The notes beneath the pieces are model-generated. The model was not told where the DNA came from. It searched no databases and was given only the letters and a program-made list of their open reading frames with translations. The translations under genes were made by a program, and so were the position numbers. Of a stretch of 64,000 nt of DNA, positions 1-8,471 are shown in pieces. Each line of letters opens with the position of its first letter. Within the stretch, counting starts at the first letter, position 1. The stretch covers positions 682,001 to 746,000 of the forward strand of contig LMOK01000003.1 in the NCBI GenBank assembly GCA_001423545.1, in the 5' to 3' direction. The stretch comes from Orlajensenia sp001423545. Its GTDB lineage: Bacteria; Actinomycetota; Actinomycetes; Actinomycetales; Microbacteriaceae.

Positions 1-89
1 GCGGCGAACCTGGCGGCTCCGCCCCCGTGGGCACCGCTCGCATTGGAGCCGAACACGAAGATCTCATCAGGACCGAGGCTGGTGATCAT
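1..89 (-). CDS. Conserved hypothetical protein, N-terminus only (cut by window edge)
   Basis: The first 29 codons read MITSLGPDEIFVFGSN followed by a Gly/Ala-rich stretch (S-G-A-H-G-G-G-A-A-R-F). The pattern 'E-I-F-V-F-G-S-N-x-x-G-x-H-G-x-G-A-A' is typical of a small conserved family found in phages and bacteria, whose fold is thought to be macro-domain-like; that family assignment is from memory. ATG at position 89 is the first start after the truncated glyoxalase frame. The ribosome site is weak. The rest of the gene lies outside the window, so its function cannot be stated. Confidence 0.55.
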   Translation of the reverse strand, partial: MITSLGPDEIFVFGSNASGAHGGGAARFA

Positions 90-249
90 GCGACCACGAT
101 GCTCCGAGGCGGGCGGATGCGCAATGCCTGCGGGCGCGATCGGCTGTGATCTCGAAGCCGAGCACGTCGCGATAGAAGGCGAGCGACCGCTCCTGGTCCG
201 CGACGGGGATGATGACGGTCCGGATGGTGAGGCCGGGACGATCCGGCAT
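67..249 (-). pseudogene. Truncated VOC/glyoxalase-family remnant
   Basis: From ATG at 249 the frame encodes a classic VOC N-terminus: an IRTVIIPVADQERSLAFYRD strand-helix, then V-L-G-F-E-I-T-A-D. After about 38 residues the similarity stops and the frame runs into unrelated residues, ending after 60 codons. VOC single-domain proteins are normally 115-130 residues, so the metal-binding second half is missing. The frame ends inside the start of the neighbouring gene, which suggests a deletion joined a VOC gene to new sequence. A short functional peptide is unlikely. Confidence 0.6.
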
Positions 250-294
250 GCGAACACGATACGCCGTGGCCGCGCGCAGAGGCGGTGAAACAGG

Positions 295-319
295 AAAGGC
301 CCCGTCCGAAGACGGGGCC
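295..319 (-). terminator. Rho-independent terminator of tRNA-Arg
   Basis: A perfect 9-bp stem (GGCCCCGTC / GACGGGGCC) closes a TTCG-type tetraloop. On the minus strand it is followed by TTTCCTG. It sits 5 bases downstream of the tRNA-Arg 3' end. Confidence 0.85.
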
Positions 320-324
320 CGCTG

Positions 325-397
325 TGCGCCCGGAGGGATTCGAACCCCCAACCTTCTGATCCGTAGTCAGATGCTCTATCCGTTGAGCTACGGGCGC
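325..397 (-). tRNA. tRNA-Arg (anticodon ACG)
   Basis: A 73-nt cloverleaf. The acceptor stem is GCGCCCG (397-391) paired with CGGGCGC (332-326), discriminator A at 325. The D arm GTAGCTC...GAGC, the anticodon stem TCTGA/TCAGA with loop CTACGGA (anticodon ACG) and the T arm GGTTCGAATCC-type sequence are all present. The CCA tail is not encoded. The A34 of ACG is expected to be edited to inosine by TadA. Confidence 0.95.
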
Positions 398-570
398 ATG
401 TTCTCCCCCGGCCAACCGGCCGGAAGCAACCTACAGACTATATCCCAGAGAGTGGCGTCTCACCAATTCGAGGGGCGGATGCCACTTCCCGGCGTCCGCT
501 GACGCTGGCGGTGGGTGCCTCGGCAGGCGGATGACGAGCGGTGGGCGGGCGGCGCGGCGCCCGGCATCCG

Positions 571-1557
571 TCACCCCTTCACAGCACCACCGAGCCCGGC
601 GCTGCGCAGGAAGAGCCGCTGGAAGATGAGGAAGAGCGCCACCGGGATGATCGTCGAGATGGCGAGTGCCGCGAGGAACACGTCGAGCTCGGTCTGCGAC
701 TGCACCGCGGGCAGGCGAACCGACAACGGCTGCACCGCCGGGTCGGGGAGCACGAGCAGCGGCCAGAGGAAGTCCTTCCAGGCCGCGATGATCGCGAACA
801 CCGAGACGACGCCGAGGATCGGCCGCGACATCGGCAGCACGATCGACCAGAACACGCGGAACGGTCCGGCGCCGTCGGTCTTCGCCGCCTCGAACACCTC
901 CCGCGGGAGATTGTCGAAGAAGCGCTTGACCAGCAGGATGTTGAACGCGTTCGCCGCCGCAGGCAGCCACACGGCCCAGTAGGTGTTGAGCAGCGAGGTT
1001 CCGATGACCGGCGGATGCAGGATCGTCAGATACAGCGGCACCAGCAGCACCACCGCCGGAATGAACATCGTCGCGAGCACGGCCATGTTGAGGATCGGCG
1101 CGTACTTCGGCTTCAGCACCGAGAGGGCGTAGCCGGCGGTCGTGGCGACGAGCACCTGGAACAGCCACGAACCCGCGGCGATCACCAGAGTGTTCACGAA
1201 GTACTGGTCGATGTGCACGTCGTTCCACGCCGTCGACAGGTTCGCCCAGTCGATGCCGTTCGGCCAGAGTTCGAACGGATGCTGCAGCGTGTCCTGCGTG
1301 GGAGTGACGGCGGCCTTCGCCAACCACAGGATCGGCCCGAGCCCCGCGACGACGAGTCCCACGAAGAGCACGATGTGCACGCCGGTCATCGAGGCGCGCA
1401 CTCCCCCGCGTCGGCGCTCGTGCTCCGAGAGCACGCCGCGGTCGGCCTCGTCGTCGAGTGACTTCCGCGCCTTCTTGCGGCGGCCCTTGGTGTCGCCGAT
1501 CAGCGCGCGGCGGCCGGCGGCATCCGAACTCACACTGGTGGTCAATTGGTGCTCCAT
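571..1557 (-). CDS. Carbohydrate ABC transporter permease (MalG/AglG type)
   Basis: A 328-residue inner-membrane permease and the second half of the translocation pore for an imported oligosaccharide. After a charged cytoplasmic N-terminus (about 60 residues) come six predicted membrane segments. Near the C-terminal third is the EAA loop (E-A-A-K-T-D-G-A-G-P-F-R-V-F-W, then LP), which docks the shared ATPase. The ATG at 1557 overlaps the upstream permease gene by 16 bp, which suggests translational coupling. No ATPase gene is in the operon, as is usual for actinobacterial CUT1 importers that share an MsiK/MalK-type ATPase encoded elsewhere. Last gene of the operon. Confidence 0.92.
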   Translation of the reverse strand: MEHQLTTSVSSDAAGRRALIGDTKGRRKKARKSLDDEADRGVLSEHERRRGGVRASMTGVHIVLFVGLVVAGLGPILWLAKAAVTPTQDTLQHPFELWPNGIDWANLSTAWNDVHIDQYFVNTLVIAAGSWLFQVLVATTAGYALSVLKPKYAPILNMAVLATMFIPAVVLLVPLYLTILHPPVIGTSLLNTYWAVWLPAAANAFNILLVKRFFDNLPREVFEAAKTDGAGPFRVFWSIVLPMSRPILGVVSVFAIIAAWKDFLWPLLVLPDPAVQPLSVRLPAVQSQTELDVFLAALAISTIIPVALFLIFQRLFLRSAGLGGAVKG

Positions 1558-2522
1558 CGTTCGGTCAGCTTGAAGTACGCCCAGCTCATGAAGCCGAGGA
1601 AGATCGCGAGCATGAGGCTCAGCGCCGTGGCCTCCCCGTAGTCGCCGCCGAGGGAGTTCTGGAAGGCGTAGCGATAGATGAGCAGCAGGATGGTCAGGGT
1701 CGCGTTGTTCGGACCGCCCCCGGTGAAGAGGTAGGGCTCGAGGAACACCTGCGACGTCGCGATGATCTGCAGGATGAGCATGATGAACAGCACCCCGCGC
1801 AGCTGCGGCAGGGTCACGTGCCAGACCTTGCGCCAGATGCCGGCTCCGTCGACCTCGGCGGCGTCGTAGAGCTCGGGCGGCACGCTGATCAGTGCCGCGA
1901 GGTAGATGATGATCGATCCGCCGGCAGCGGCCCAGGTCGCCTCGATCACGAGAGACGGCATGGCCGTGGCCGCGCTCTGCAGCCAGGGCTGCGGCGGGAT
2001 GCCCACCCAACTGAGCATGGTGTTGAACACGCCGTTCGGACTGGCGTCGTAGAAGACCTTCCAGAGCAGCACGGCGACCACGGGCGGGATGACGACGGGC
2101 ATGTAGGCGAGGGCGCTGTAGAGGCCCTTGCCGCGCTTGACCTCGCTCATGAGCACGGCGAGGAACAGCGGGATCGGGAATCCGAAGAGCAGCGCCAGGA
2201 ACGCGAAGTACAGGGTGTTGACGATGGCGGTGCCGAGGTTGGGATCGCTGAGCACGCGCTCGAAGTTGTCGAGCCCGACCCAGATGGCCGGCTGCACGAG
2301 GTTGGTCTTCTGGAAGCTCATGATGACCGACTGCACGATCGGCGACCAGCTGAACACGGTGAACACGATGAGCATCGGGGCGAGGAAGATCAGGTTCGAC
2401 AGCCCGCCTCCGCGCACCCACGTGGCCGGGTTGCGCTTGCGGCGTCGTCTCGGGGCGACGGATGCCGGAGGCTCGGGTGGTACGGCGTCTCTGACCACGG
2501 GCGGATGATCCGTGACTGTCAT
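1542..2522 (-). CDS. Carbohydrate ABC transporter permease (MalF/AglF type)
   Basis: A 326-residue membrane protein with six predicted segments, the first at about residues 45-65 (LIFLAPMLIVFTVF). The EAA motif E-V-D-G-A-G-I-W-R-K-V-W-H-V-T-L-P is near residue 220. It would form the permease heterodimer with the downstream MalG-like protein. The start at 2522 has GAAGGAAC just upstream. A stem-loop separates this gene from the binding-protein gene upstream, so lower expression of the permeases than of the binding protein is expected. Confidence 0.92.
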   Translation of the reverse strand: MTVTDHPPVVRDAVPPEPPASVAPRRRRKRNPATWVRGGGLSNLIFLAPMLIVFTVFSWSPIVQSVIMSFQKTNLVQPAIWVGLDNFERVLSDPNLGTAIVNTLYFAFLALLFGFPIPLFLAVLMSEVKRGKGLYSALAYMPVVIPPVVAVLLWKVFYDASPNGVFNTMLSWVGIPPQPWLQSAATAMPSLVIEATWAAAGGSIIIYLAALISVPPELYDAAEVDGAGIWRKVWHVTLPQLRGVLFIMLILQIIATSQVFLEPYLFTGGGPNNATLTILLLIYRYAFQNSLGGDYGEATALSLMLAIFLGFMSWAYFKLTERWSTN

Positions 2523-2598
2523 GGTGCGGGTTCCTTCGTGTGGGGCTGCGATGACCCTGGTGACTGCTCGGGTACGTGACTGGTGATGAGCTGGGGTG

Positions 2599-2640
2599 CG
2601 GATGCCGGCTCCCGGCGCGAGCGCTGGGAACCGGCATCCG
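2599..2640 (-). terminator. Intercistronic stem-loop after the binding-protein gene
   Basis: The arms at 2599-2613 and 2626-2640 form a 15-bp stem with one G-U type mismatch. Each arm carries the over-represented word CGGATGCCGG / CCGGCATCCG. It lies 14 bases past the binding-protein stop and 76 bases before the permease start. There is no T-run, so it is more likely an mRNA-stabilising or partial-termination element than a strong terminator. Confidence 0.6.
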
Positions 2641-2653
2641 TGACCGAAGCGGC

Positions 2654-4021
2654 CTACTGCCCGTCGAGCAGGGCCTGGGCGTCGGAGTCGGCCTTCGTGA
2701 GGAGGGCGTCGACGTCGGCGTTCTCGTCGGTCAGCACGGCCTGGATGACGTTGTCGAGCAGGCCGTAGATGGGCTGGGTCTGACCCTTGAACTCGCCGAC
2801 GGGCTTCTGGTCGAAGATGCCGTCGAAGAATCCGGCCATCTGGTCGGTCGGGACGTTGACGTAGGGCTTGATCCACTCCTGCTGCTGGTCGTAGGTCGCC
2901 TTGTCGAGCACCGGCAGGACCGGGGTTCCGACGGCCTGGTCACTGTCTGCGAGGGCCTGGGCGTCGGCCTGAGCCGCGTCCTCGTTCAGCAGCTTCTGCA
3001 TGTAGTACCAGTCGATCCACTTCACGCCGGCTGCTTTGTGGGCGTCGTCGATCTTCGGGCTCATGACGGCGATGTCGCCGCCTCCGAGCACTCCGGCGTC
3101 AGCGCCCTCGGTCGGGATGACGGTGAGGCCGTACTGCTCGGGCTTCATGGAGAAGTCGCGAACGAGGGCCGTGTAGACGTCGGAGCCGCTGGTGTACATG
3201 CCGAGGTTGCCCGCGGCGAACTCCTGGTTGATGCTTCCCCAATCGAGCAGGAAGTTGTCGCCCATCGAGTCGTCGTCCCAGCGCAGGTCGTGGAAGTACT
3301 CGAGCGCGGCCTTCGTGCCGTCGTTGTTCAGCGTCGAGGTGTACGTGCCGTCGCCGTTGTCCTTCTGCATCTCGGCGCCACGCGAGATCGACTGCGCCGT
3401 GAGCTGCCACCCACCGGTGTTGCCCATGGTCATCGTGGCGTAGCCGGCCTTGCCGGTCTTCTCGGCGATGGTCTTGGCGTCTGCGCGCACTTCCTCCCAC
3501 GTGGTCGGAGGCTGGTCGGGGTCGAGGCCCGCAGCCGTGAACAGGTCGCGGTTGTAGTGCAGCCCCATGGCGTAGGCCTGGCGCGGGAAGCCGAAGATGT
3601 TGCCGTCGTCGTCCTGCACCTCCCCGATGATGATCGGGTTGAACTTGTCGGCGTACCCGAGGTCCTCGACCTCCTTCGTCACGTCCATGAGCTGGCCGTT
3701 CTCGAGCAGGGTCTTGGTGTCGGTGAACGGCACCGTGAAGACGTCGGGGAGGCTGCCGCCGGCGAGCTGGGCGGCGAAGGTGGGAGCCTTCCACTCGTAC
3801 TCGACGCCGATGACGTCGATGTCGGGGTTGAGCTTCTCGAACTGCTTCTCCTGAACGGCGAAGGCGTCGTAGGCGGCCTGATCGGCTCCGGGCGGGAAGG
3901 TGGCGACGCGGAGTTCGAGCTTTCCGCTGTCGTCGCCCGACCCGGTACCGCAGCCGGCGAGTGTGCCGGCCAGGGCGAGCGCGGCGAATGACGCGATCGC
4001 GACCTTGGCTGCTGACTTCAT
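2654..4021 (-). CDS. Sugar ABC transporter substrate-binding lipoprotein
   Basis: A 455-residue extracellular solute-binding protein of the CUT1 (MalE-like) class. The signal peptide ends in a lipobox (L-A-G-C at about residues 21-24), so it is anchored to the outer face of the membrane by a lipid. The mature part shows the usual alternating alpha/beta lobes and a conserved middle region (W-E-E-V-R-A-D-A-K-T-I-A). It lies between a GH13 glucosidase gene and two permease genes, so an alpha-linked glucose oligomer such as maltose, trehalose or isomaltose is the likely ligand. Sequence alone does not settle which. Confidence 0.9.
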   Translation of the reverse strand: MKSAAKVAIASFAALALAGTLAGCGTGSGDDSGKLELRVATFPPGADQAAYDAFAVQEKQFEKLNPDIDVIGVEYEWKAPTFAAQLAGGSLPDVFTVPFTDTKTLLENGQLMDVTKEVEDLGYADKFNPIIIGEVQDDDGNIFGFPRQAYAMGLHYNRDLFTAAGLDPDQPPTTWEEVRADAKTIAEKTGKAGYATMTMGNTGGWQLTAQSISRGAEMQKDNGDGTYTSTLNNDGTKAALEYFHDLRWDDDSMGDNFLLDWGSINQEFAAGNLGMYTSGSDVYTALVRDFSMKPEQYGLTVIPTEGADAGVLGGGDIAVMSPKIDDAHKAAGVKWIDWYYMQKLLNEDAAQADAQALADSDQAVGTPVLPVLDKATYDQQQEWIKPYVNVPTDQMAGFFDGIFDQKPVGEFKGQTQPIYGLLDNVIQAVLTDENADVDALLTKADSDAQALLDGQ

Positions 4022-4121
4022 TGTCGTGGTCCTTTCGATGCTGTGTTGCTGGTGTGGTGGTGGGTTTCGGTGCTGGGTGGTGATGGGTCTCGCGGCCGGA
4101 TGCTCCGAGCCGCCTCTGCGG

Positions 4122-5804
4122 TCAGCTGGGCGTGATGCGCAGCCAGGCCGTGGAGTCAGTGGGCAGCAGTCCGCCGTCGAGCGGGGTGCTGGCGAGCAGG
4201 ATGCTGTCGTGCTCGGGAAGCTCGACCGCGGTGGCCGAGAGGTTGGTGACGCAGAGGAAGCGCTCGCCGCGGGTGAAGGCGAGCACGTCGGAACCGCCGT
4301 CGGCAGCATCGTCGAGCCAGGTGAGGGTCCCGTCGCCGAGTTCCTCCTCCCGTCGACGGATGCGGAGGGCCTCGCGGTAGAGCCTGAGCATGGAGGCCGG
4401 GTCGGCCTCCTGCGCCTCGACGGTGAGCGCCGACCAGTCGTCGGGCTGCGGCAGCCACGGCGCGCTCGACGCCGGCGCGGGGCTGAAGCCGAAGGGCGCA
4501 GCGGTGCCGCGCCAGGGCAGGGGCACGCGGCATCCGTCCCGCCCGGGGTCGACGCCGCCCGAGCGGTAGTGCATCGGATCCTGCAGCAGGGTCGTCGGCA
4601 GCTCCACCTCGGGCAGGCCGAGCTCATCGCCCTGGTAGATGTAGAGCGATCCGGGCAGGGCGGCCGTGAGCAGCGCCGCGGCGCGGGCACGGCGGGTGCC
4701 GAGATCGAGGTCGGTCGGGGTGCCGAAGCGCTTCTTGACGAAGGCGAACGACGAGTCCTCGCGGCCGTAGCGGGTCACCGGGCGGGTCACGTCGTGGTTC
4801 GACAGCACCCAGGTGCTCGGAGCGCCGACCGGGGCGTGGGCCGCGAGCATGAGATCGATCGACGCCCGGAACTCCTCGGCGCCCCACGGGCGCGACATGA
4901 AGTCGAAGTTGAAGGCGGTGTGCATCTCGTCGGGCCGCAGGTAGTCGGCGAAGCGCTTCGCATCCGGAACCCAGACCTCTCCGACGAGCACGCGGGTGCC
5001 CTCGTAGGAGTCGGCGATGCGGCGCCACGCGCGGTAGACGTCGTGCACCTCGTCGCGGTCCTCGGTGGGGTGCTCCCCCGGGCCCGGGTTCTGGGGCACC
5101 TCGGCGAGGGTCGGGTCCTTGATGAGCAGGCCGGCGGAGTCGATGCGCACTCCGGCGACCCCTCGGTCGAACCAGAACCGCAGGATGTCCTCGTGCTCGG
5201 CGACGACGTCGGGGTGGTTCCAGTTGAGGTCGGGCTGCTCGGGGGTGAACAGGTGCAGGTACCACTCGCCCGCGGTGCCGTCGGGGTTGGTCGTGCGGGT
5301 CCAGGTGTCGCCGGCGAAGTTCGAGACCCAGTGGTTGGGCATCTCGTCGCCGTTCTCGCCGAGGCCGGGGTGGAACCAGAAGCGCTCGCGCTCCGGCGAT
5401 CCGGGGCCGGCCGCGAGTGCCTGCTGGAACCACGGATGCTGATCGCTCACGTGGTTCGGGACGATGTCGATGATCGTGCGGATGCCGAGGGCCAGCGCCT
5501 CGCTGATGAGGAGTTCGGCCTCGTCGAGGGTGCCGAACGCGGGGTGGATGTCGCGGTAGTCGCTGACGTCGTAGCCGCCGTCGGCGAGCGGCGACGGATA
5601 CCACGGGTTGAACCAGATGGCGTCGACGCCGAGGTCCTTCAGGTACCGGAGGTGCTGACGTACGCCGCGGAGGTCGCCGGTTCCGTCACCATCGCTGTCG
5701 GCGAAGCTGCGCACGTACACCTGGTAGATGACGGCACTGCGCCACCACAGGCCATCGGCCGACGCCTGCTCCGGTGTTCCGGCATCGAGTACTGACATGG
5801 TCAC
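4122..5804 (-). CDS. GH13 alpha-glucosidase (oligo-1,6-glucosidase / maltase type)
   Basis: A cytoplasmic retaining glycoside hydrolase of 560 residues; no signal peptide. GH13 region I is at about 113-119 (DIVPNH). Region II contains G-V-R-I-D-S (Asp nucleophile), region III is L-V-G-E-V-W (Glu acid/base) and region IV is L-S-N-H-D-V. It would release glucose from imported alpha-glucosides. Start choice: GTG at 5804 is 8 bases after GAGGAG, a better spacing than the in-frame ATG at 5798. It is the first gene of the operon and is followed after 100 bp by the binding protein. A LacI-type regulator gene lies 221 bp upstream on the same strand. Confidence 0.9.
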   Translation of the reverse strand: MTMSVLDAGTPEQASADGLWWRSAVIYQVYVRSFADSDGDGTGDLRGVRQHLRYLKDLGVDAIWFNPWYPSPLADGGYDVSDYRDIHPAFGTLDEAELLISEALALGIRTIIDIVPNHVSDQHPWFQQALAAGPGSPERERFWFHPGLGENGDEMPNHWVSNFAGDTWTRTTNPDGTAGEWYLHLFTPEQPDLNWNHPDVVAEHEDILRFWFDRGVAGVRIDSAGLLIKDPTLAEVPQNPGPGEHPTEDRDEVHDVYRAWRRIADSYEGTRVLVGEVWVPDAKRFADYLRPDEMHTAFNFDFMSRPWGAEEFRASIDLMLAAHAPVGAPSTWVLSNHDVTRPVTRYGREDSSFAFVKKRFGTPTDLDLGTRRARAAALLTAALPGSLYIYQGDELGLPEVELPTTLLQDPMHYRSGGVDPGRDGCRVPLPWRGTAAPFGFSPAPASSAPWLPQPDDWSALTVEAQEADPASMLRLYREALRIRRREEELGDGTLTWLDDAADGGSDVLAFTRGERFLCVTNLSATAVELPEHDSILLASTPLDGGLLPTDSTAWLRITPS

Positions 5805-5933
5805 TCGGATGGCTCCTCATCGCGTCTGGCACGGGGGTCGTGCGCACCGCTGAGGGCTGTTCTACGAGCGACTCCATCGGCGTGAGGTTGAACGTAGTGT
5901 TTGTAACAGATTGACGCAACAATTCAACAATCT

Positions 5934-5946
5934 GCAAGCAGCTTGC
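5934..5946. promoter_or_regulatory. Palindromic LacI-type operator candidate before the GH13 operon
   Basis: GCAAGC-A-GCTTGC is a perfect 13-bp inverted repeat. It lies in a distinctly AT-rich 80-bp island (about 5880-5960) inside the 221-bp gap between the regulator stop and the glucosidase start. The adjacent LacI-family gene makes an operator role plausible. The promoter itself is not clear enough to place. Confidence 0.45.
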
Positions 5947-6025
5947 TCAAATCTGCGTAAAGTTTCGTGCAGGTCGGCCGCAAGCGGCCATGCGATCTCC
6001 CGCTCGCAGAGGTCAGTGGGCGATG

Positions 6026-7045
6026 TCAGCGGACGGCGCCCACGGACGCGGGCCCCGTCGAGGCCCGCACCACGAGTTCCGGCGCGAACAGCAGCTCGTC
6101 TGTGACCGGGGCGCCGCTGGTCATCTGCCGCATCAGCAGCTCCACGATCATGCGCCCCATCGACTCGATCGGCTGCCTGACCGTGGTGAGCGGCGGCTCG
6201 GTGCAGTTCATCAGCGCCGAGTCGTCGTAGCCGATCACCGAGATGTCTTCGGGCACGCGCAGACCCGCACGACGGACGGCCCGCACGGCGCCGAGCGCCA
6301 TCGGATCGCTGGCGCACACCATGGCCGTCACGCCTTCCTTGAGCAGCCGAGTCGCGGCAGCCTGCCCGGCCTCCAGCGAGTAGAGCGAGTGCACGATCCG
6401 GCGCGCGGGCAGCTCGAGACCCGTCGCCCCCGCGATCCGCTCGGCCGCCTCCAGCTTGCGCCGCGACGGCATGTGGTCTGTCGGACCGAGCAGGATGCCG
6501 ATCTCGCTGTGCCCGAGCTGCATGAGATGACTGAACGCCTGCTCCATCGACACGCGGTCGTCGCACGACACCGTGGCGAAGTCGAGGTCGGGCACCGGCG
6601 CGTTGACGAGCACCGTCGGCAGATTGAGCTCCCGCAGCCGCTCGTAGTGATCGTGGGAGGTGTCGGCCTGGGCGTAGGCGCCGCCGACGAAGATGACACC
6701 GGAGACCTGCTGGTGCAGCAGCAGCTCGACGTAGTCGGACTCCGAGATTCCGCCGGCCGTCTGCGTGCAGAGCACCGGGGTGTAGCCGTTCTGGGCGAGA
6801 CCGCCCGAGATCACCTCGGCGAAGGCGGGGAAGATGGGGTTCTGGAGCTCGGGCATGACGAGGCCCACCAACCGGGCGCGCTCTCCGCGGAGCTTCGTGG
6901 GGCGCTCGTATCCGAGCACGTCGAGGGCGGTGAGCACGGTACGCCGCGTGGCCTCCGAGACGCCGGGCTTGTTGTTGAGCACGCGGCTGACCGTGGCCTC
7001 ACTGACTCCGACCTTGCGTGCGACATCCGCCAACCGTCTCGACAT
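6026..7045 (-). CDS. LacI-family transcriptional regulator of the alpha-glucoside operon
   Basis: A 339-residue DNA-binding repressor. Residues 1-50 are the HTH and hinge (R-L-A-D-V-A-R-K-V-G-V-S-E-A-T-V-S-R-V-L-N). The C-terminal two thirds is a periplasmic-binding-protein-like effector domain ending in the usual T-V-R-Q-P-I-E-S-M-G-R-M block. It lies directly upstream of, and co-oriented with, the GH13/ABC genes, so control by an alpha-glucoside or its product is inferred. It may also regulate itself. Confidence 0.88.
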   Translation of the reverse strand: MSRRLADVARKVGVSEATVSRVLNNKPGVSEATRRTVLTALDVLGYERPTKLRGERARLVGLVMPELQNPIFPAFAEVISGGLAQNGYTPVLCTQTAGGISESDYVELLLHQQVSGVIFVGGAYAQADTSHDHYERLRELNLPTVLVNAPVPDLDFATVSCDDRVSMEQAFSHLMQLGHSEIGILLGPTDHMPSRRKLEAAERIAGATGLELPARRIVHSLYSLEAGQAAATRLLKEGVTAMVCASDPMALGAVRAVRRAGLRVPEDISVIGYDDSALMNCTEPPLTTVRQPIESMGRMIVELLMRQMTSGAPVTDELLFAPELVVRASTGPASVGAVR

Positions 7046-7080
7046 GCCCGCAAGTGTACGACTGAATCACGCAAACAGAC

Positions 7081-7120
7081 GCGCCCTCGACCTCCCGCGG
7101 TGACGGGAGGTCGAGGGCGC
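7081..7120 (-). terminator. Strong stem-loop terminator downstream of the lipoprotein gene
   Basis: A perfect 17-bp inverted repeat (7081-7097 and 7104-7120, loop CGGTGA) sits 13 bases past the lipoprotein stop. On the minus strand GTCTGTTTG follows. It separates this gene from the LacI regulator start at 7045. Confidence 0.8.
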
Positions 7121-7133
7121 GAGACTGCGTCAG

Positions 7134-7574
7134 CTACTTCTTGGCGCTGCAGGCGTCGTTGACGGCGGCGGCAGCGTCGGAGATGTCGGTCATCGCCTTG
7201 GTCTGCGCATCGGCGTCGAGCTGCTCGGGGTCCGTCGGCACGGTCTCGATGTAGTCCTCGCCGGCGTCGAGCGCGTCGCCGAAGCTCTCGAGGGCCTGCT
7301 CGACGTCCTTGTTGTCCTCCCACTCGTCGGACAGGGTGTCGACACGGTCGCCGAGTCCGTCGAAGTAGGTCTTGGCGTCGGCCTGACCGGCCGAGAGGTC
7401 GCCGGCGAGGGTGTTCTGGGCGCCGTTGTTGATGTCGCGCACCTCGGACTGGAGGGTGTCGCAGTTCTGGGCGGAGGCGGTGGAGTCACTCGAGGCGCCG
7501 CTAGCGCAGCCCGAGAACAGCAGGGCCGCGGAGACGGCGAGGGCGGCGGCGATGGCCGGGCGGGTTGTCTTCAT
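7134..7574 (-). CDS. Small secreted lipoprotein of unknown function
   Basis: A 146-residue protein with a signal peptide and lipobox (L-F-S-G-C, Cys near residue 22). The mature part is acidic, Ala/Asp-rich and mostly helical by composition. It has Cys at about 38 and near the C-terminus (N-D-A-C-S-A-K-K), a possible disulfide pair. I recognise no domain. The start at 7574 is preceded by GGGGA at a good distance. It is a single-gene unit bounded by a terminator. Confidence 0.75.
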   Translation of the reverse strand: MKTTRPAIAAALAVSAALLFSGCASGASSDSTASAQNCDTLQSEVRDINNGAQNTLAGDLSAGQADAKTYFDGLGDRVDTLSDEWEDNKDVEQALESFGDALDAGEDYIETVPTDPEQLDADAQTKAMTDISDAAAAVNDACSAKK

Positions 7575-7644
7575 GGAATTGATCCCCTTGTGTTGCGGAT
7601 GGAACGGATGTTGCAAAGCAACAAGCCTACGCTCCACCCTCCGA

Positions 7645-7680
7645 CACCGTCGTGACCGGCCACCGTCGTGACCGGCCACC
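7645..7680. repeat. 16-bp tandem repeat, about 2.3 copies
   Basis: CACCGTCGTGACCGGC occurs at 7645-7660 and exactly again at 7661-7676, followed by CACC. It lies in the short gap between the wall-protein stop (7692) and the lipoprotein start (7574). Confidence 0.8.
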
Positions 7681-7691
7681 GCCGGAGCGGC

Positions 7692-8471
7692 TCAGTACCA
7701 GTTGACCGACTGGCTGTGGCTCCAGGCCGCGCACGGCGAGCCGTAGCTGCCGGCGATGTAGCCGAGGCCCCAGGTGATCTGGGTCGCCGCGCTCGAGGCC
7801 CAGTCGGCGCCGGCCGTCGCCATCTTCGAGCCGGGGAGGGACTGCGGGATGCCAGTGGCCCCCGAGCTGCTGTTGCTGGCGTTCACGTCCCAGCCGGACT
7901 CCTTGGTCCACAGGCTGTCGAGGCACTGGAACTGGTCGTCGCCCCACCCGTACTGGCTGGCGGCGAGCTGGCGGGCCGTGGCGCGGGCGCCGTCGGGGGT
8001 GTTCGCGACGCGCGCGGCTTCGGCGGCTGCAGCGGCGGCGGCATCGGCGGCGGAGACGGCTGCTGCGGTCTGCGCGGCCACCGCCTGGGCGGCATCCGTC
8101 AGCGCGACGGTGCGACCGACGCTCAAGAGCTTGTAGTCGGCGAGCTGGGAGACCGTCGTCTCGAGTTCGGACGCGTCGACCTTCGAGGCGGCCGAGGCTA
8201 TGACGGCGTTCGCGCTCGTGATGGTGGCGCGCGCTGCACTCTGCGCCTTGTACGCGGCGATGTCCTCGTAGAAGGAGAGGTGATCGTTGTCGAGAGCGCC
8301 CTGCTGGGAGAGGGCGGCGGTCTCGCGCTGGGCGGCGGCCTGGTCGGTGCTCGCGTTGGCGATGAAGGGGGCCGAGAGAAGACTTCCGGCTGCGACGAGG
8401 GCGATGGCTGTCGTCGCGATGATGCGGTTGCGGCGGGTACGGGGGGTGATCGTGGTGATGTGGCGGTGCAC
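7692..8471 (-). CDS. Secreted transglycosylase-like cell-wall protein
   Basis: About 259 residues. An Arg-rich N-terminus and a hydrophobic export segment end near A-N-A-S (about residue 38). A long Ala-rich helical stalk follows (about 40-160). The C-terminal 75 residues (L-D-S-L-W-x-K-E-S-G-W, G-A-x-G-I-P-Q-S-L-P-G-S-K-M, ending N-W-Y) match the lysozyme-like aggregation-promoting-factor/transglycosylase family. The Glu of K-E-S-G-W is the likely catalytic acid. It probably cleaves peptidoglycan outside the membrane. The start is uncertain: I chose GTG at 8471 because no ATG precedes the signal sequence. Confidence 0.78.
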   Translation of the reverse strand: MHRHITTITPRTRRNRIIATTAIALVAAGSLLSAPFIANASTDQAAAQRETAALSQQGALDNDHLSFYEDIAAYKAQSAARATITSANAVIASAASKVDASELETTVSQLADYKLLSVGRTVALTDAAQAVAAQTAAAVSAADAAAAAAAEAARVANTPDGARATARQLAASQYGWGDDQFQCLDSLWTKESGWDVNASNSSSGATGIPQSLPGSKMATAGADWASSAATQITWGLGYIAGSYGSPCAAWSHSQSVNWY

